In this document: one piece after another, positions 44,942 through 56,139 of the stretch
Layout of the letters: every line of letters begins with the position of its first letter
Numbering within the stretch: the stretch's first letter is position 1
NCBI RefSeq assembly: GCF_963422355.1
Contig: NC_085098.1
Coordinates: 1,010,621-1,074,620 of the forward strand
Reading direction: 5' to 3'
From: Corticium candelabrum
Lineage: Eukaryota > Porifera > Homoscleromorpha > Homosclerophorida > Plakinidae
DNA: 64,000 nt
Translations under genes and position numbers: made by a program
The notes under the pieces: model-generated
Told to the model about the DNA's origin: nothing
Seen by the model: only the letters and a program-made list of their open reading frames with translations
Databases searched by the model: none

Positions 44942-47480
44942 ATGTTTGTAGGAGTGCAGAAAATCAGTGAAATGTGTGATCGTTTACAGCTTCAAGTGTC
45001 TTGCCAACAGCATTCTACAGAAATAATTATCAGTGGTACTTTGCCATTCTTGAATATGTTTCGTCAGGATGCTCTTCAAGTATGGGCAGCATTCTCACAT
45101 GACCATGCGTGTAGTGTGGCGTTTGGTAGTGGCTGCGAGCCACGTCATTCTCCTGCACAAGCGTCTGCAGAAAAGTTGGAAGGACAAGAGAAGCTTGGTA
45201 TGGTGGTTTTACATCGCTTACCAACTTTCGTTTTCTTTATGTTTTTGTGTACTGACTTGATTTCAGCTGGTGAACTTGGCTTTGATACAACAAAGCAAAG
45301 CTCTCGTCATCGCCCTTCAGATGAAGAACATCATGAAGGTGCTGGTGTTCTTGACAATCACATGTCATCTGTTGACGTAAGATATTCGTGTAGCTTTTCC
45401 GTTATACGTTATGATCTGCATTATTGCATTCATTTAGATATTCCTTAAGACAAAGACACAGTTGGGGCAAGGAGTAGTTCTGTTTTTTGGCATCTTGAAA
45501 ATCGATGACCTTTGCACACAGTTTCATTTGCAATTGGTTGCCGATCAGAAGCGTTCGTCTGTTTGTGTGGTTGGTATTTACAGCGATGTTACTGCCTTTG
45601 GTTTGCACATCAATCAGCTTCTTAGGGACTGTTCTTCTAGCTCGGCATATGTCCGCATGTTTGGCGAAAACCTCCCTGCTATACCGTCTTCCTATTTAGC
45701 CGCCTCCCCGTCTCCATTGCTAGATAGTAAGGCAACGGCTTGTGCGTCATCAACTAGTGACGGGGATGTGGTTCACAAGGAAACGGCAAAAAATGTAGCT
45801 ACTGGAGAATCTTCGGATTCTACCCCGAAAAGGTCGGACCCCATGCAATTGAACAAATCTACCTACGACATCGTTGAAATTACTGCCAGAGAAAAGCTGG
45901 AGAGCATTCAAAAGGAATGTCACGTGAAAATAAGAAAAGAGTCTGTTCCAGGTTCAGCTAATACTGAGGTTTTACTTGTAGTGGAGAGCAACAGTAGCAA
46001 TTGTGACATACAACATGCGGCTGAGTTACTGAAGCAAGAATGTCTAATGGTTTCTGGAGCCTTAAAAAGGGAAGTTAAGATTCCGTTGAAACGTGGCGCG
46101 AACGTTGTTGCATTAAAACAGACAAAATGGGAAGAAATGAGAGTGAAAGCAACATTTACAAATGACCAATGCACTGTATACGGTCTGGAAGAGGACGTTC
46201 GCGCAGCCGAAAAGCAGATAGGACACTTGCTGCGTCGTACACCATTATCGGAGGCAACTGAAGGGTTTGAGGCTAACTTTACCCTTCAGGGTGGCCAAAC
46301 GATTATCGTAAAGAAAGGAAATATCGTAAATGAAGACGTCGATGTTATTGTAAATGCTGCAAATTCAAATTTACAACACGACGGAGGCGTGGCTGCCGCA
46401 ATTTGTAAGGCCGCAGGAGGAACCTCATTTCGGGAAGAATGTGCACGTTTAGTTCGCAAACGTGGACGCGTTACCGAAGGTGACGCAGTGTGCTCAAGGG
46501 CGGGTCTATTGCCCTATAAAGCAATTGTTCACGCTGTAGCACCTCGTTGGTCTCACTGGTCAACGGAACACAAGCGTATCATTTCACTTCTAGAGAAAGC
46601 ATGTTATAACAGTTTGCACTTAGCTGACAAAAGTAATGGAACGTCTGTAGCCATACCAGGTCTTGGCTCTGGTGTATTTGGTGTTCCAAAAGATGTTTGT
46701 GCTCAAGCACTTTTTGTTGGAACAGAAAGGTTCTTTCAAACTAATCGCTCTTCCGTCATTAGGCGAGTTGTTTTTATTGATCTTGATGACTCATCCGTGG
46801 CCGAGTTCACGAAAGAAGCAAGAAAGCGGTACGGAGATACTTCGGCAAGTTATACCACTCAAGCCAAACGTGACGCCAAGGGTAGCGACGGAACGTTTGC
46901 ACAATTTTTTCAAACGTTAAAGTCTTTCGTGCCGTTTTTAGATTCAAAAGATACCAGCAAACCTACCACTGACAAAGATAAAAGTGCTGAACATGAGCAA
47001 TGTCCTATCTGCTACGACCGAGATGTAAATATGAGTCTACCCTGTAGCCACCGTTTTTGCCAACAGTGTATTGACCAATGGGCAAAACAAAAAAAGCTTA
47101 CTTGCCCTACGTGCTCGCGTCCGTTTGGAAAAGTGGAAGGGAATCAGCCTAAAGGTGGTAATATGACTACCACTATTTTTAAGACAACGTCATTGCCAGG
47201 TTATGAGCGATGCGGTACTATCGAACTCAGGTATAACATACCGTCTGGATGGCAGGGATCAGAGCATCCTAATCCTGGTCAACGGCATCATGGCACAACT
47301 CGAATAGGATACCTTCCAAACAACCAAGAAGGCCAAGAACTTCTTAGTCTACTTAGGAAAGCATTTGAAGCACGTTTAGTTTTTACCGTTGGAAGATCAA
47401 TAACAACAGGAGCCGACAATGTCGTCACTTGGAACGACATTCATCACAAAACAAACATGTACGGAGGTCCCCAGAAGTGA
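44942..47480 (+). CDS. Macrodomain-RING-DTC fusion, DTX3L-like E3 ubiquitin ligase (3 exons)
   Basis: Exons 44942-45197, 45267-45376 and 45438-47480 have GT-AG introns of 69 and 61 bases, matching phases and a total of 2409 bases (802 aa). The N-terminal half has repeated KH/RRM-like segments (FVGVQKISEMCDRLQLQV; LFFGILKIDDLCTQFHLQLV). A macrodomain spans about aa 408-576 (VDVIVNAANSNLQHDGGVAA; GLGSGVFGVP), and a C3HC4 RING about aa 644-683 (CPICYDRD, LPCSHRFCQQCIDQW, CPTC). The C-terminal Deltex DTC domain (about 695-802) has PGYERCGTIELRYNIPSG, HHGTTRIGYLPNNQEG, FEARLVFTVGRS and VTWNDIHHKT. Deltex ligases ubiquitinate targets, and the DTC pocket binds NAD+/ADP-ribose. In vertebrates DTX3L lacks a macrodomain and borrows those of its partner PARP9; here the reader and ligase are one chain. 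The ATG at 44942 is the first in-frame one; the frame stays open to an acceptor-like TAG at 44899, so an upstream exon is possible. Confidence 0.9.
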
Positions 47481-47540
47481 GAAACATCTTGAAATTTTAT
47501 TCGCAGAAAATTGTGTTACAACGTGTTTGTGTTTAGTTAT

Positions 47541-48710
47541 GGCTATCCTGATCCAACGTACTTGCAACGACTGCGGGAAGATCTTCGTGCCAAGGGCATT
47601 CAGTAGTGGTCATGTGACCAAAACAGTGTTTGTGTACTGTGTGTTTTGTTTTTTGTTGCTTGCAAAGCTTATCGTAGTTACAGACTTATAATTTGTTTCT
47701 ACTTTGATTTCTACGGTGTTGATGCAATCCAATTGCTTGCAGCTGTTGATGTTTGTTGTTGTGGAACATGGATCATATCGTATAGTCACTTGTACTTGTC
47801 GTTGCCGGTGAAGATAATGGTCTTCAATCACATGCACACTGACGGACCGCATTCATTTTAGTGCACGCAGCTGGACAGCATTCGATCATGCATGCATGCG
47901 CGAAAGTCTCAATTGTGAGCTTGGGAAGCTATATAGGTAATCTGAAGTCTGTGTACAGTAATACTCAATTAAATATTGATCTCTCTTTGGCGTCATTTCT
48001 ATAGTAAACTTGTGGGAGATTTCTTAAAACTAGAAATGTCTATATGGACTCCATTATCAAGATCGGCTTTCTGACATTCCCTCTCTTTATTAACAACATC
48101 TTTCCGTACGTATACAATTAGTAAACGAGACGTTGGCAATTGGACAACGCGTAAATAGTGATAACAATCACCTTCATCTTTGATATGATATGAAACCACA
48201 TATCAAACTAATATTCAATCACAAAACAGAAAGTTGCTACTAAAGTAATCAGACTGTACGTCAGACTTTAGTTCAATTATTCAGATTATATACAAGTAGT
48301 ATATAGACTACCGGCTATGGACCACCTCTCTAAGGCTTCTAGGAAGCCAATATTTCTTGCACGTCCCAAGTCTGTAAGGATTCTAAGAAGTTATAGTACT
48401 GCTTGCACGAGTGATCCAGCTTTTTCCCCATCTATTTGATTGGTCCACCCCCTATCTCCCATCCGTGAGTCTAAAGTATGTATTATCTTGTCCATCCAGT
48501 AACTTCCCTCGTCGAGGGCGCGCTCCCCACTCGGCTCCCGAGACGCAAACACCTATTAGGAGCGCAAAAACATGTTTCGCGACCACGATTTTGCAACTCG
48601 GCTACCCATGTTTCGGCTACCAATATTTCTGCGCTTTCTATCGGTGCATTGTAGATAGTCCAACATGTCTTGGGGTAGCAAAATTGCGTCCTACTATGCG
48701 ATGTAATCTA
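47541..48710. other. No gene seen; includes virus-like upstream sequence
   Basis: 3' flank of the Deltex-type gene to about 47950, then AT-rich DNA. From about 48540 it resembles the 25.83-kb repeat (reverse orientation) and leads into the ankyrin ORF. Confidence 0.5.
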
Positions 48711-48713
48711 TAG

Positions 48714-48720
48714 TATATAA
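48714..48720 (+). promoter_or_regulatory. TATA box at the ankyrin ORF
   Basis: TATATAA ends one base before the ATG at 48722, the compact spacing typical of viral-type promoters. A similar box precedes the ORFs at about 59.5 kb and 63.2 kb. Confidence 0.5.
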
Positions 48721-48721
48721 A

Positions 48722-49696
48722 ATGGCGATACCACCTTTACAAATTCTTGCCGCTGCTCACGCGGTGCGTTATCACGGATTGACTCTTACCGAATTTCCTG
48801 TGCGTACACAGAAAGTTCTAGGAGTCTACTGTTTGGGTGGTCGAATGCATCCCAATGGGAAAGGTTTCATTGCTGACCAGTATATACTTTCTCCCAATGA
48901 AGTCAATCATGACCATGGTTGCCGCTTGCGGTCATACCACTACGGTGCACCTAGCTCGACAACTTGGCGCCACTCACGTCCAAGAGGCTATGAACATGGC
49001 TGCATACGGTGGTCATACAAACGTCGTGCGATTGTGTTACAACTATTACAAGATCGATCTCGACGAAGCCATGGAATGGGCCGCAGAAGGTGGTCACGAG
49101 GCAGTCGTCCATTTATGTCGAGAATTGAGAGCGACCAATCTCGACTCGGCTATTTTATGGGTCGTAAAATGTGGTCGTGAAAACGTCATGCGCCTGTTTC
49201 GTGATTGGGGTGTCACTAATTTCGATCTACCCATGGCCTAGGCAGCAGACGACGGACGTGCGACTATGTCGCGAAAGGGGGAGCCACCGACGTCGACCAG
49301 GCAATGGTATTTGCCGCAAGCTGCGGTCACAAATCCATAGTTTGCCTGTGTCGCAGTTGGAGTGCCCACAAGATCGACTGGGCTATGGCGTTTGCGCAAA
49401 GAAGATCATGAATCTATCATGCGACTACGTCGTAATTTGAAAGCCACAGACGTCGACAAGGCTATGGTGTGTGCAGCAAGCAATGGTCACGAATCTATCG
49501 TGTCGTGATAGGGGTGGTGAAGACTTCGACACTACCATGGCTCACGCCGCCAGGTACGGTCACATTAGGATTGTGATTCTATGCCATAGATGAGGAGCAA
49601 TCGACCTCGAATGGGCCATGACATGTGTCGAAGAGGGGGATCACAAAGAAATCGTGCAATTGTGTTCCATCTGGGCCGTTATCGATTCAGATTGAG
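48722..49696 (+). pseudogene. Giant-virus-style ankyrin-repeat gene, frameshifted
   Basis: Starts MAIPPLQILAAAHAVRYHG and then, across at least four frame changes, reads about nine repeats of roughly 33 residues. Examples are MNMAAYGGHTNVVRLC, MEWAAEGGHEAVVHLCREL, GVTNFDLPMA (a stop here at about 49240), GATDVDQAMVFAASCGHKS, ATDVDKAMVCAASNGHES and AIDLEWAMTCVEEGDHKEIV. The pattern DxAMxxAAxxGHxxIVxLCRxWGA is characteristic of ankyrin families of nucleocytoplasmic large DNA viruses, though also seen in transferred copies. Stops at 49241, 49507 and 49592 confirm decay. The Mutator-like element begins 96 bases downstream. Confidence 0.75.
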
Positions 49697-49783
49697 CAGA
49701 CTCGCCCACATCATCATTATCAATCCTATAAAAGAATATCTTTTAAATATGTTTTGGTTCCTCGGATGTCGGTTCGGGAGGTG

Positions 49784-49791
49784 GTATCCAA
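49784..49791. repeat. Left 8-bp target duplication of the MULE
   Basis: GTATCCAA, repeated exactly at 59077-59084 on the other side of the element. Confidence 0.85.
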
Positions 49792-51050
49792 GCAAATTTT
49801 TTTTTGGGGTCCACTTCACACACACATCCCGGATATATAGCCCGGATAAGTTTAACTTGCACGTGCACGGTAGACCATTCTCACGTGCACGCATGCTGGA
49901 TCATGCATGATTTAGTAGTTCGAAATGTGTTGTTACGCTGACAGATCGTGGGAATTGCGCTTTCTCTGCGAGCAGTTACCACACTCAGTAAACAGCAGTG
50001 TCTAGTGAAAGGAGAGCCCCAGTATGGGAATGTTGGTTGCTACAAACCGTTTTCTTTGCAGAAATCGACTTTCTCGAGAAACAATTGACTCCAGAAAAGC
50101 TTTGCGTGATGCAGCTATCATACAAGACGGCAGAGGTTTGTACATTTTGCTAGTTAATTGATATTAGTTAATTAAGTAATTATTAATTTATTAGAATACA
50201 GTATTTAGTAACATTAAAGCACAATTTATGTATTTATGGTAGTATTTTGAACCTTAAATGTGATTTAATAAATAGTAATTTATAATTTATAAGTGTATAT
50301 ATACAGTAGTGGACAAATTATTTGCCAGGCAAGAAATTTCAAGGGTTTTCAGGATGTTTGTGTTTGAGTGGAAGCACAAAATATTAATAAAGCGACTTCT
50401 TGGTCAATGTTGGTCATGCAATGGGAAAATCAAGACTAATTGGTACAGAATTGAGTCTAAATCAGTTGTTTGTTGCAATTTAATTAGATTATTGTTACAA
50501 CCTAGTTAAAACAGATTAATTAAGTTTACATTACAACTTATCAAAGCATATTCAATGCAAACAATATTACAACCTTTGAAAACAAACTAACTTATCAATT
50601 TATGCTCATATCAGCACTTATTTCCATTCTGTAGTCCAGAATATGATGAAAAATCAACAACAAAACTACCCGGCAAATACTTTTGTCCACTACTGTATAT
50701 ACTAGTAACTATTGCAGAAGAACCTGTTTATTAATCATGTACTCTTCTGTTACTGCAATTAATTTGTTTGCATAAGAAATGTATGGCATACAGGCAGGAT
50801 TAGAGGAAGTTGTTGATCCGGACAGTCTGTTGCCACAGAACAGTTTTTCGTTAGCCTAAAATACATAGAATCAATCCATGATCCATTTTAAAATAAAATT
50901 AAAACACACACAATGAAGATGCCTATTTCTCTAGTGGGTGCACAGTTTGCTGGACATAAAACTGGAATGACTTGTTGTGAACACTCATTCTGAACACTGT
51001 AATTACAATCTGTTTCTCTCTTTATATCAAGGAATATTAACATGAACAGT
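49792..51050. repeat. Left terminal inverted repeat of the MULE
   Basis: Complement of 57812-59076. Recognisable blocks: CACGTGCACGGTAGACCATTC, CAGATCGTGGGAATTGCGC, CTCGAGAAACAATTGACTCC, TTGTGCTTTAATG-type AT-rich DNA, and GCACAGTTTGCTGGACATAA. Interrupted by a MITE at 50304-50695. Confidence 0.9.
50304..50695. mobile_element. Tc1/mariner-type MITE inside the left TIR
   Basis: 392 bp with inverted ends CAGTAGTGGACAAA...TTTTGTCCACTACTG and a TA on each side. Absent at the matching place of the right TIR, so it inserted after the MULE did. No transposase. Confidence 0.85.
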
Positions 51051-51085
51051 TTCCTCTACTCAAAAATCTTGTATCCTTGTACAGT

Positions 51086-53893
51086 TTAGATGGCATTAGG
51101 GGTATTTGTTTTCAAACTAATTGTCAGATTGTAGTTTCTCCCTGTTCTCTGGTGGATTCGTTTGGGGATAATGTTTCTGTTGAACGTGTTGGTTGTAGTT
51201 TTGGCTTTCATGAACAAACTTGGACGTCCTGCTGATGCTGGACGGGTAGAAAAGGACTTGAAGTGTCGTCTAGCTACAGCAGTAGGTTGCACTCGAATCT
51301 TTTTCTTTTGTTTCTGACTCCCACCTCTTTACCAAACATATGTAGAGCAGAACGCAGTCGCTGCTGTGTACCAGGCGAGTGGATTCCTTTGCCTTGTAGT
51401 TTCCAATAATTAGAACAAAACCTTTCTACTGCAGCTATGAAGCTGTCTGTGACATGACTTTCATGCAGTCCATCCTTGATATCTTTAGTGACCTGTAGTA
51501 CTCTTTCAATGACGTCCCTTGACTTTTCATAGCTCCTCTGTTAATTGGTTGTGCTTGATCTCTTTTAAATGTATTGCTAAAATCACTGTTGTTGTCAGCT
51601 GCAGTTGCTACTTCAGTTGTTTCACAGGAACAAGGAGCAATTTTTTCAAAGGAACGTTTGATATCTTCGTCAGCCAATTCATACTGATGGAAAGAGACTT
51701 TAGATGTTCTTCTTCTGCTTTTTGGTGGACACTACTGTAAAAGGAAATGGGTTGGCAGTGTTGTCCTAATGCCACTGCTGCAAAAAGCTGACGGCCTTGA
51801 GGCGAATACGTTGGGATAGTATTGGCACTTCTTTTGCGATACTTCATTGCTGCTGCAAATTGGTGTTTGCAAGGTTGACTTTGCATTCCGATGGGACAGG
51901 TGCACTCACCCAGTTGTAAGTCTACTACCACATTGTATTCTTATCTGACTGACTCACAACAGTGTAAACGTCTGGGTCATCTGATGCGACAATGTCGTCA
52001 GATGGAATGGTGTACGCTTTTACTCCTGTCACAGTAAATCTTGTAGAGACAAAATGATCTAATCTGTTTGTGGCAACAGATATTAAACGTCGCTGGTAAT
52101 AGAGTTTGCGAGTCTGTGTGAGAAGATTGAACATTTGTACCACATTCCAAGCTTTATTCCTTTGGAAAAGGATGTCTTTTATGATGCGTATGCTAGCCTC
52201 TGAATTATGGTTAGTATAGTTGCCTCGTGTGGGAAAGTTCTTTCGGAAACACACAGCCTGTTCTTTCCTCTGTTGCCAGTAATCACCTAGTCTCTTTTGA
52301 ATGTCTGAAAAGGGCTTTTGTCTACTTTACGTTTGATTTCAGTCAATGCTTGCTCACTTGGGGCATAAACAAGTTGTTTTGTTAGTGCCATACAGGTAAT
52401 TCTGTCTGTACCACAGATACCAAAATTTGAGCTCCAAAGCCATCTTCATATACTTTGTAAAAAATCAAAGACACATAGGTGTAATTCCGCTTGAGGCCAT
52501 GTACTCTTTAGAGCAATCCGTTTGCTTGCACAGTCATCTGTCTATCATGTTAGTGGTCCAAGATTTGGGCCTCTTCAAGAAAATGCACACTTGGGCAGTA
52601 TGTGGCACAGTACTGTAAACCCTGCTGACAAGGTAACAGCATCTTCACTGAATGTCATAACTGCAGCAAGTGGTAGAGCTCCTATTGATGTGCCGCAGCT
52701 AAGTATGAACACAGCTGTGTTCAAGTTATCAAGACTGGCTGTTGAGTTACAAAAGACTAGCTTTGCACTTTGTGTGACCATTTCATGGACTCTGGCCATG
52801 AGAGGAGTGACTAGAGCTAAAAGGAAGGGCATGGCATCAGTCTTTCTGGTTTTTGGTTTAGGTTCATTCATGTTCATTGCAGCTGCTGCTTCATAAGGTT
52901 GAAGAAATACTTTCCCAAGTTTAGGTTCATTCATGTTCATTGCAGCTGCTGCTTCATAAGGTTGAAGAAATACTTGCCCACCCTCTTTTTCATGTTCCTT
53001 GTTGTATCGTTGTACTTCCTCGAGCAGTCGCTCAAACATAGCCTCTCCATTTTCTGGTCCAGTGTTGTCTGATCGCCATTTTCTAAAGAGGCGTTGAATG
53101 TCTCGTACGTTTGGGGTTATGGCTCTGTCTGCAAGAGTGCTCTCAACTACTCGTGGATCACTTTTCAGTTGAATCTGGGTCAAGTATTCATGTTTTGCAG
53201 ACGCAGCAGAGCTGCCAGACTCAAAGAGACTAATTCTTGCTTTTTCACAGCTTCTGTGACTGGCCTAAAGCTGAGAGCATGGCCACCGTGGATTGGGTGG
53301 TATGTGATTGTTAAGGCAAGATATTCAGGGTGGTCTGAGGTTCTAGATGCCTCAGGTGGGTATACCCTAACTATTAAAGTGCTAGGACACATTGACTTTT
53401 TGTCTTGTGTGGAACAATGTATGGTGGTTTTCTTTAGTTTGCACTTCTTTTCTGTGGACATTTGTTACAGAGTTTTCTGTTTCCTGTAATGATGACAATG
53501 ACGAACAGTTTTAAAAAGGAGCCGCCATCCTTTTGCTTTGAAACCTGTAGTGATTCAATAGGTGGTTTTTGAAACCTCTTCAAAATGTGTAATTAACTGG
53601 ACAGCTGCAGTTTCACAATTGGCACTTGTCCATGCTTCTAGAGTAAAGTTGCATGTTTCAGCTCCTAGGAAACTTTCCAATTCATGCTGACAATATGAGT
53701 CAACAAAATAGTTGTACCGCTGAGGGAGCAAGGGTATAATACTGGTAGGGAGGCCTGAATCAGATTTGCATTCTTGTTTGGCATCAAGTGGGTGCTCTAG
53801 ATTGGCTTCACTGGTAGTTTGAAATTGTTGAAGTGTGTCTTTGCTTAAAGTGCATCTCTTGACATAAACTGACTGTTGTTCTACTACAGGCAT
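51086..53893 (-). pseudogene. MULE transposase, frame-broken
   Basis: Read down the minus strand: an N-terminal part ending in AVQLITHFEEVSKTTY (53893-53555), a FLYWCH/WRKY-like zinc region (IHCSTQDKKSMCPSTLIVRV..H.., 53461-53180), then the DDE catalytic region (53183-52575) with LVFCNSTASLDNLNTAVFIL, containing an Asn at the position where MULEs usually have the first catalytic Asp, and GTSIGALPLAAVMTFSED. Next comes a C-terminal part (52254-51925) and the SWIM zinc finger CTCPIGMQSQPCKHQFAAAM (about 51900-51840; the signature CxC..CxH). At least four frame changes. A 57-base direct duplication at about 52863-52980 repeats the peptide KVFLQPYEAAAAMNMNEPK. Confidence 0.8.
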
Positions 53894-53958
53894 GGAGGTT
53901 TCACTGACGTTGTCAGCTTTTGTACCCTGTGAATGACTCTCATTAGAAGTGCATCAGG

Positions 53959-54210
53959 TTACATTAGAAAGAAAGGATTCCTCTTGCCAGCTGAAACGGC
54001 CTTAGCGAGAGTGACTTTTTCTACCAACTTTGTTTGCTTTGTCAGGCATATAGCAGGAGGGCCAATCAGTAGTTGCTTTGCATGGTGAAATTGCTGAAGA
54101 GTTACATTTTCTCCTGAAACTTTGGTCTTGAAAATTTTACTCAGACTTAAGCAAAGCTTCTGGCGTTTAGGTTGCTTGAGATGGTGGCTTTGGATTTGCT
54201 GAGACTGCAA
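53959..54210 (-). pseudogene. Unidentified MULE-internal ORF
   Basis: 83-codon basic, Gln/Lys-rich open frame (HHLKQPKRQKLCLSLSKIF, VTLAKAVSAGKRNPFF) between the hAT insertion and the transposase. Possibly the C-terminal tail of the Ulp1-like protein or the transposase N-terminus. Confidence 0.35.
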
Positions 54211-54336
54211 GTTTTCATCAGCTAATATGGACTTATCTATGGACTTATCTAGGATATTTAAAATTTTAATTTGATCAGAAAGCAGCCATACTGCTAAGGT
54301 ATTCGTCAGGTAGTGAGTATAAGGGCTTGGTTGAAG

Positions 54337-55406
54337 CAGGGTTCTCCCCAGGGCGTTTGAGTGTAGCGCTGCGCTACGCTTGAATTTCTACTTCACTCTC
54401 AGAGATCACTGATTGAGATTGTCTAGATATGCTCTAGATACGGGATAGCAAGTGCATGTGAAGGAAACATAATCTTAATGATGTAATTTGCATGTTTAGA
54501 ACCTGCTTACTAAGTAGGCGGCTTGAAGAAAGCCAATACTGAATAGGACCGCTGACTGACCACTTTTCAAGAATAGTTCCAGTCAGATTCCAACAGCTGT
54601 GCCACTTCAAAGTGCAACTTCTTTGCCATACAGAACAAGATGTGATGGCTACAATTGTGAAGAAAGAGAACCTTTCCTTAGTGTTTCCAAACATTTGTAA
54701 CCTTGCAGCCATTGCCCAGCTAATCCCTGCTTCCACTGCTGACTGTGAGAGGGCTTTTCTGAACTGAATAGGATAAAGACACCTCTGAGAAACCCCGTCT
54801 GAGCAACAAAATCACAGTGCAACTGCTGTTTATCTCTATTGAAGGTCCCTGTTTAGAAGACTTTGACTTTAACGCTGCATGTCTGGAGTGGGCTTCCAAG
54901 AGGAACAGATGCATTACAATATTGTAACAGAGTCAGCATAATTTCATTATACAGTGGACAGCTTGTAAGATTGAACACAGTTTTGCTTGTTACTCTCTAA
55001 TGTAGCAGCAACCTTAGGGTATATACTCAGTCACTGTTTGAAGCAATGATTACGAATAAATAGTATGTCATTGTGTTTATGCATTCAATTGTGTCACATT
55101 GTGTATCTAGCAAGCGTGCACTGCTACTTAGTAGACTAGTTAACAGGTTTGTCAATGCATGGTTACAAGTCACAGCAATATCTTGACTTCAACAGCTGTC
55201 CATGCTAAATTCGTCCAACTAATGGATTACTGATAGCTCACAGCCTGTAAACAACAGCTAGTATAGACGATTTTCAGCAGCAAGTCTAATATATATTGAT
55301 AATAGATTAGTATTGCAATTGGGACTTTGTCGTGACGTCAGTGGATGGGCGTGGTCTTAGGGAGGGGCTAATGCTACGCTTTCCTGAAATCCTGGCGAGA
55401 ACCCTG
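54337..55406 (+). mobile_element. hAT element nested in the MULE
   Basis: 1070 bp with inverted ends CAGGGTTCTCCCCAGG...CCTGGCGAGAACCCTG and a flanking GTTGAAG duplication (54330-54336, 55407-55413; hAT normally makes 8 bp). On the plus strand about 54590-54920 reads, with frame changes, as a hAT dimerisation domain (LAAIAQLIPASTADCERAF, then an IEGPCLEDFDFNAACLEW block). The rest of the transposase is deleted. Confidence 0.8.
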
Positions 55407-55409
55407 GTT

Positions 55410-56136
55410 GAAGGTAAAGTTTGAGTTTTGCTTTGTCACATAGAAGGACAGCTGTGGTGAACAGATGTGTGCCCACAGATTCTCTGGAGAAAATGCTGCA
55501 ACTACCAAAAAACAAAGGCAATAACCCCACAAAGAGAAGAACATGTTTGTATTGGGAAATTTTGCAATGCCTTGATCATGCGTGTTTTCCATCTTTTCAA
55601 ATGTCGGCCTATGCATAGGAATCAAATCATGAATATCCACTCTTTCACCTAAGGCAGTGCTTACATAGTCCAGTGTTTGTATTAGTTCTACCAACAATTT
55701 GGTAGGAACTGGCTATCCCAATGGGCCACCATAGAAGGAAACTTTGAATTCAAATCTAAAGCAACCACTGTCCAATGATTCCCACTGATCAATGTATTTG
55801 ATGCAACAGAAGATCCAGTTATGGCATCAATTTGTACGTTGACAATCAGGAATATAAGTCTAATCTTCTTTCTGTTGTTCAGAGCTAATGCTATGGATGT
55901 GTTCAACGTGAATTAGCAAACTTTGGATAGCACAAGGCAAAGACAATCTTGTGATGAGCAATTGAGAAGCGATGCCATACCTTCAAGCAGTGTATCAGGT
56001 AACCATCTGTCACATGCCAGTCTAGACATTTAGTAGCTACTGTCACGTCACCAAATGCCACAGCAGAGGCTGGCTTGTCTGACAGAATTTGTTGAAATTG
56101 CTGTATCTTGCTCAAGTTCAAGAGTTCAAGATTCAA
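55410..56136 (-). pseudogene. Ulp1-like (C48) cysteine protease ORF of the MULE
   Basis: Minus-strand pieces in order: WHVTDGYLIHCLKVW (56136-55903), then NTLISGNHWTVVALDLNSKF (about 55795), carrying the catalytic His-Trp. A following Asp-containing block (AHWDSQFLP), and in another frame FPIQTCSSLCGVIAF (about 55560), where Gln and Cys-Gly match the oxyanion Gln and nucleophile Cys of Ulp1/SENP proteases. Order and spacing fit the C48 fold. In the living family such proteases cleave SUMO-like modifiers; MULEs of plants and animals are known to have captured them. Frameshifted and dead here. Confidence 0.65.
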
Positions 56137-56139
56137 AGT

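Noticed and set aside
53094..53489. Plus-strand ORFs across the MULE transposase (52522-52896, 53094-53489)
   Set aside because: The minus strand carries the recognisable transposase domains; the plus frames are shadows.
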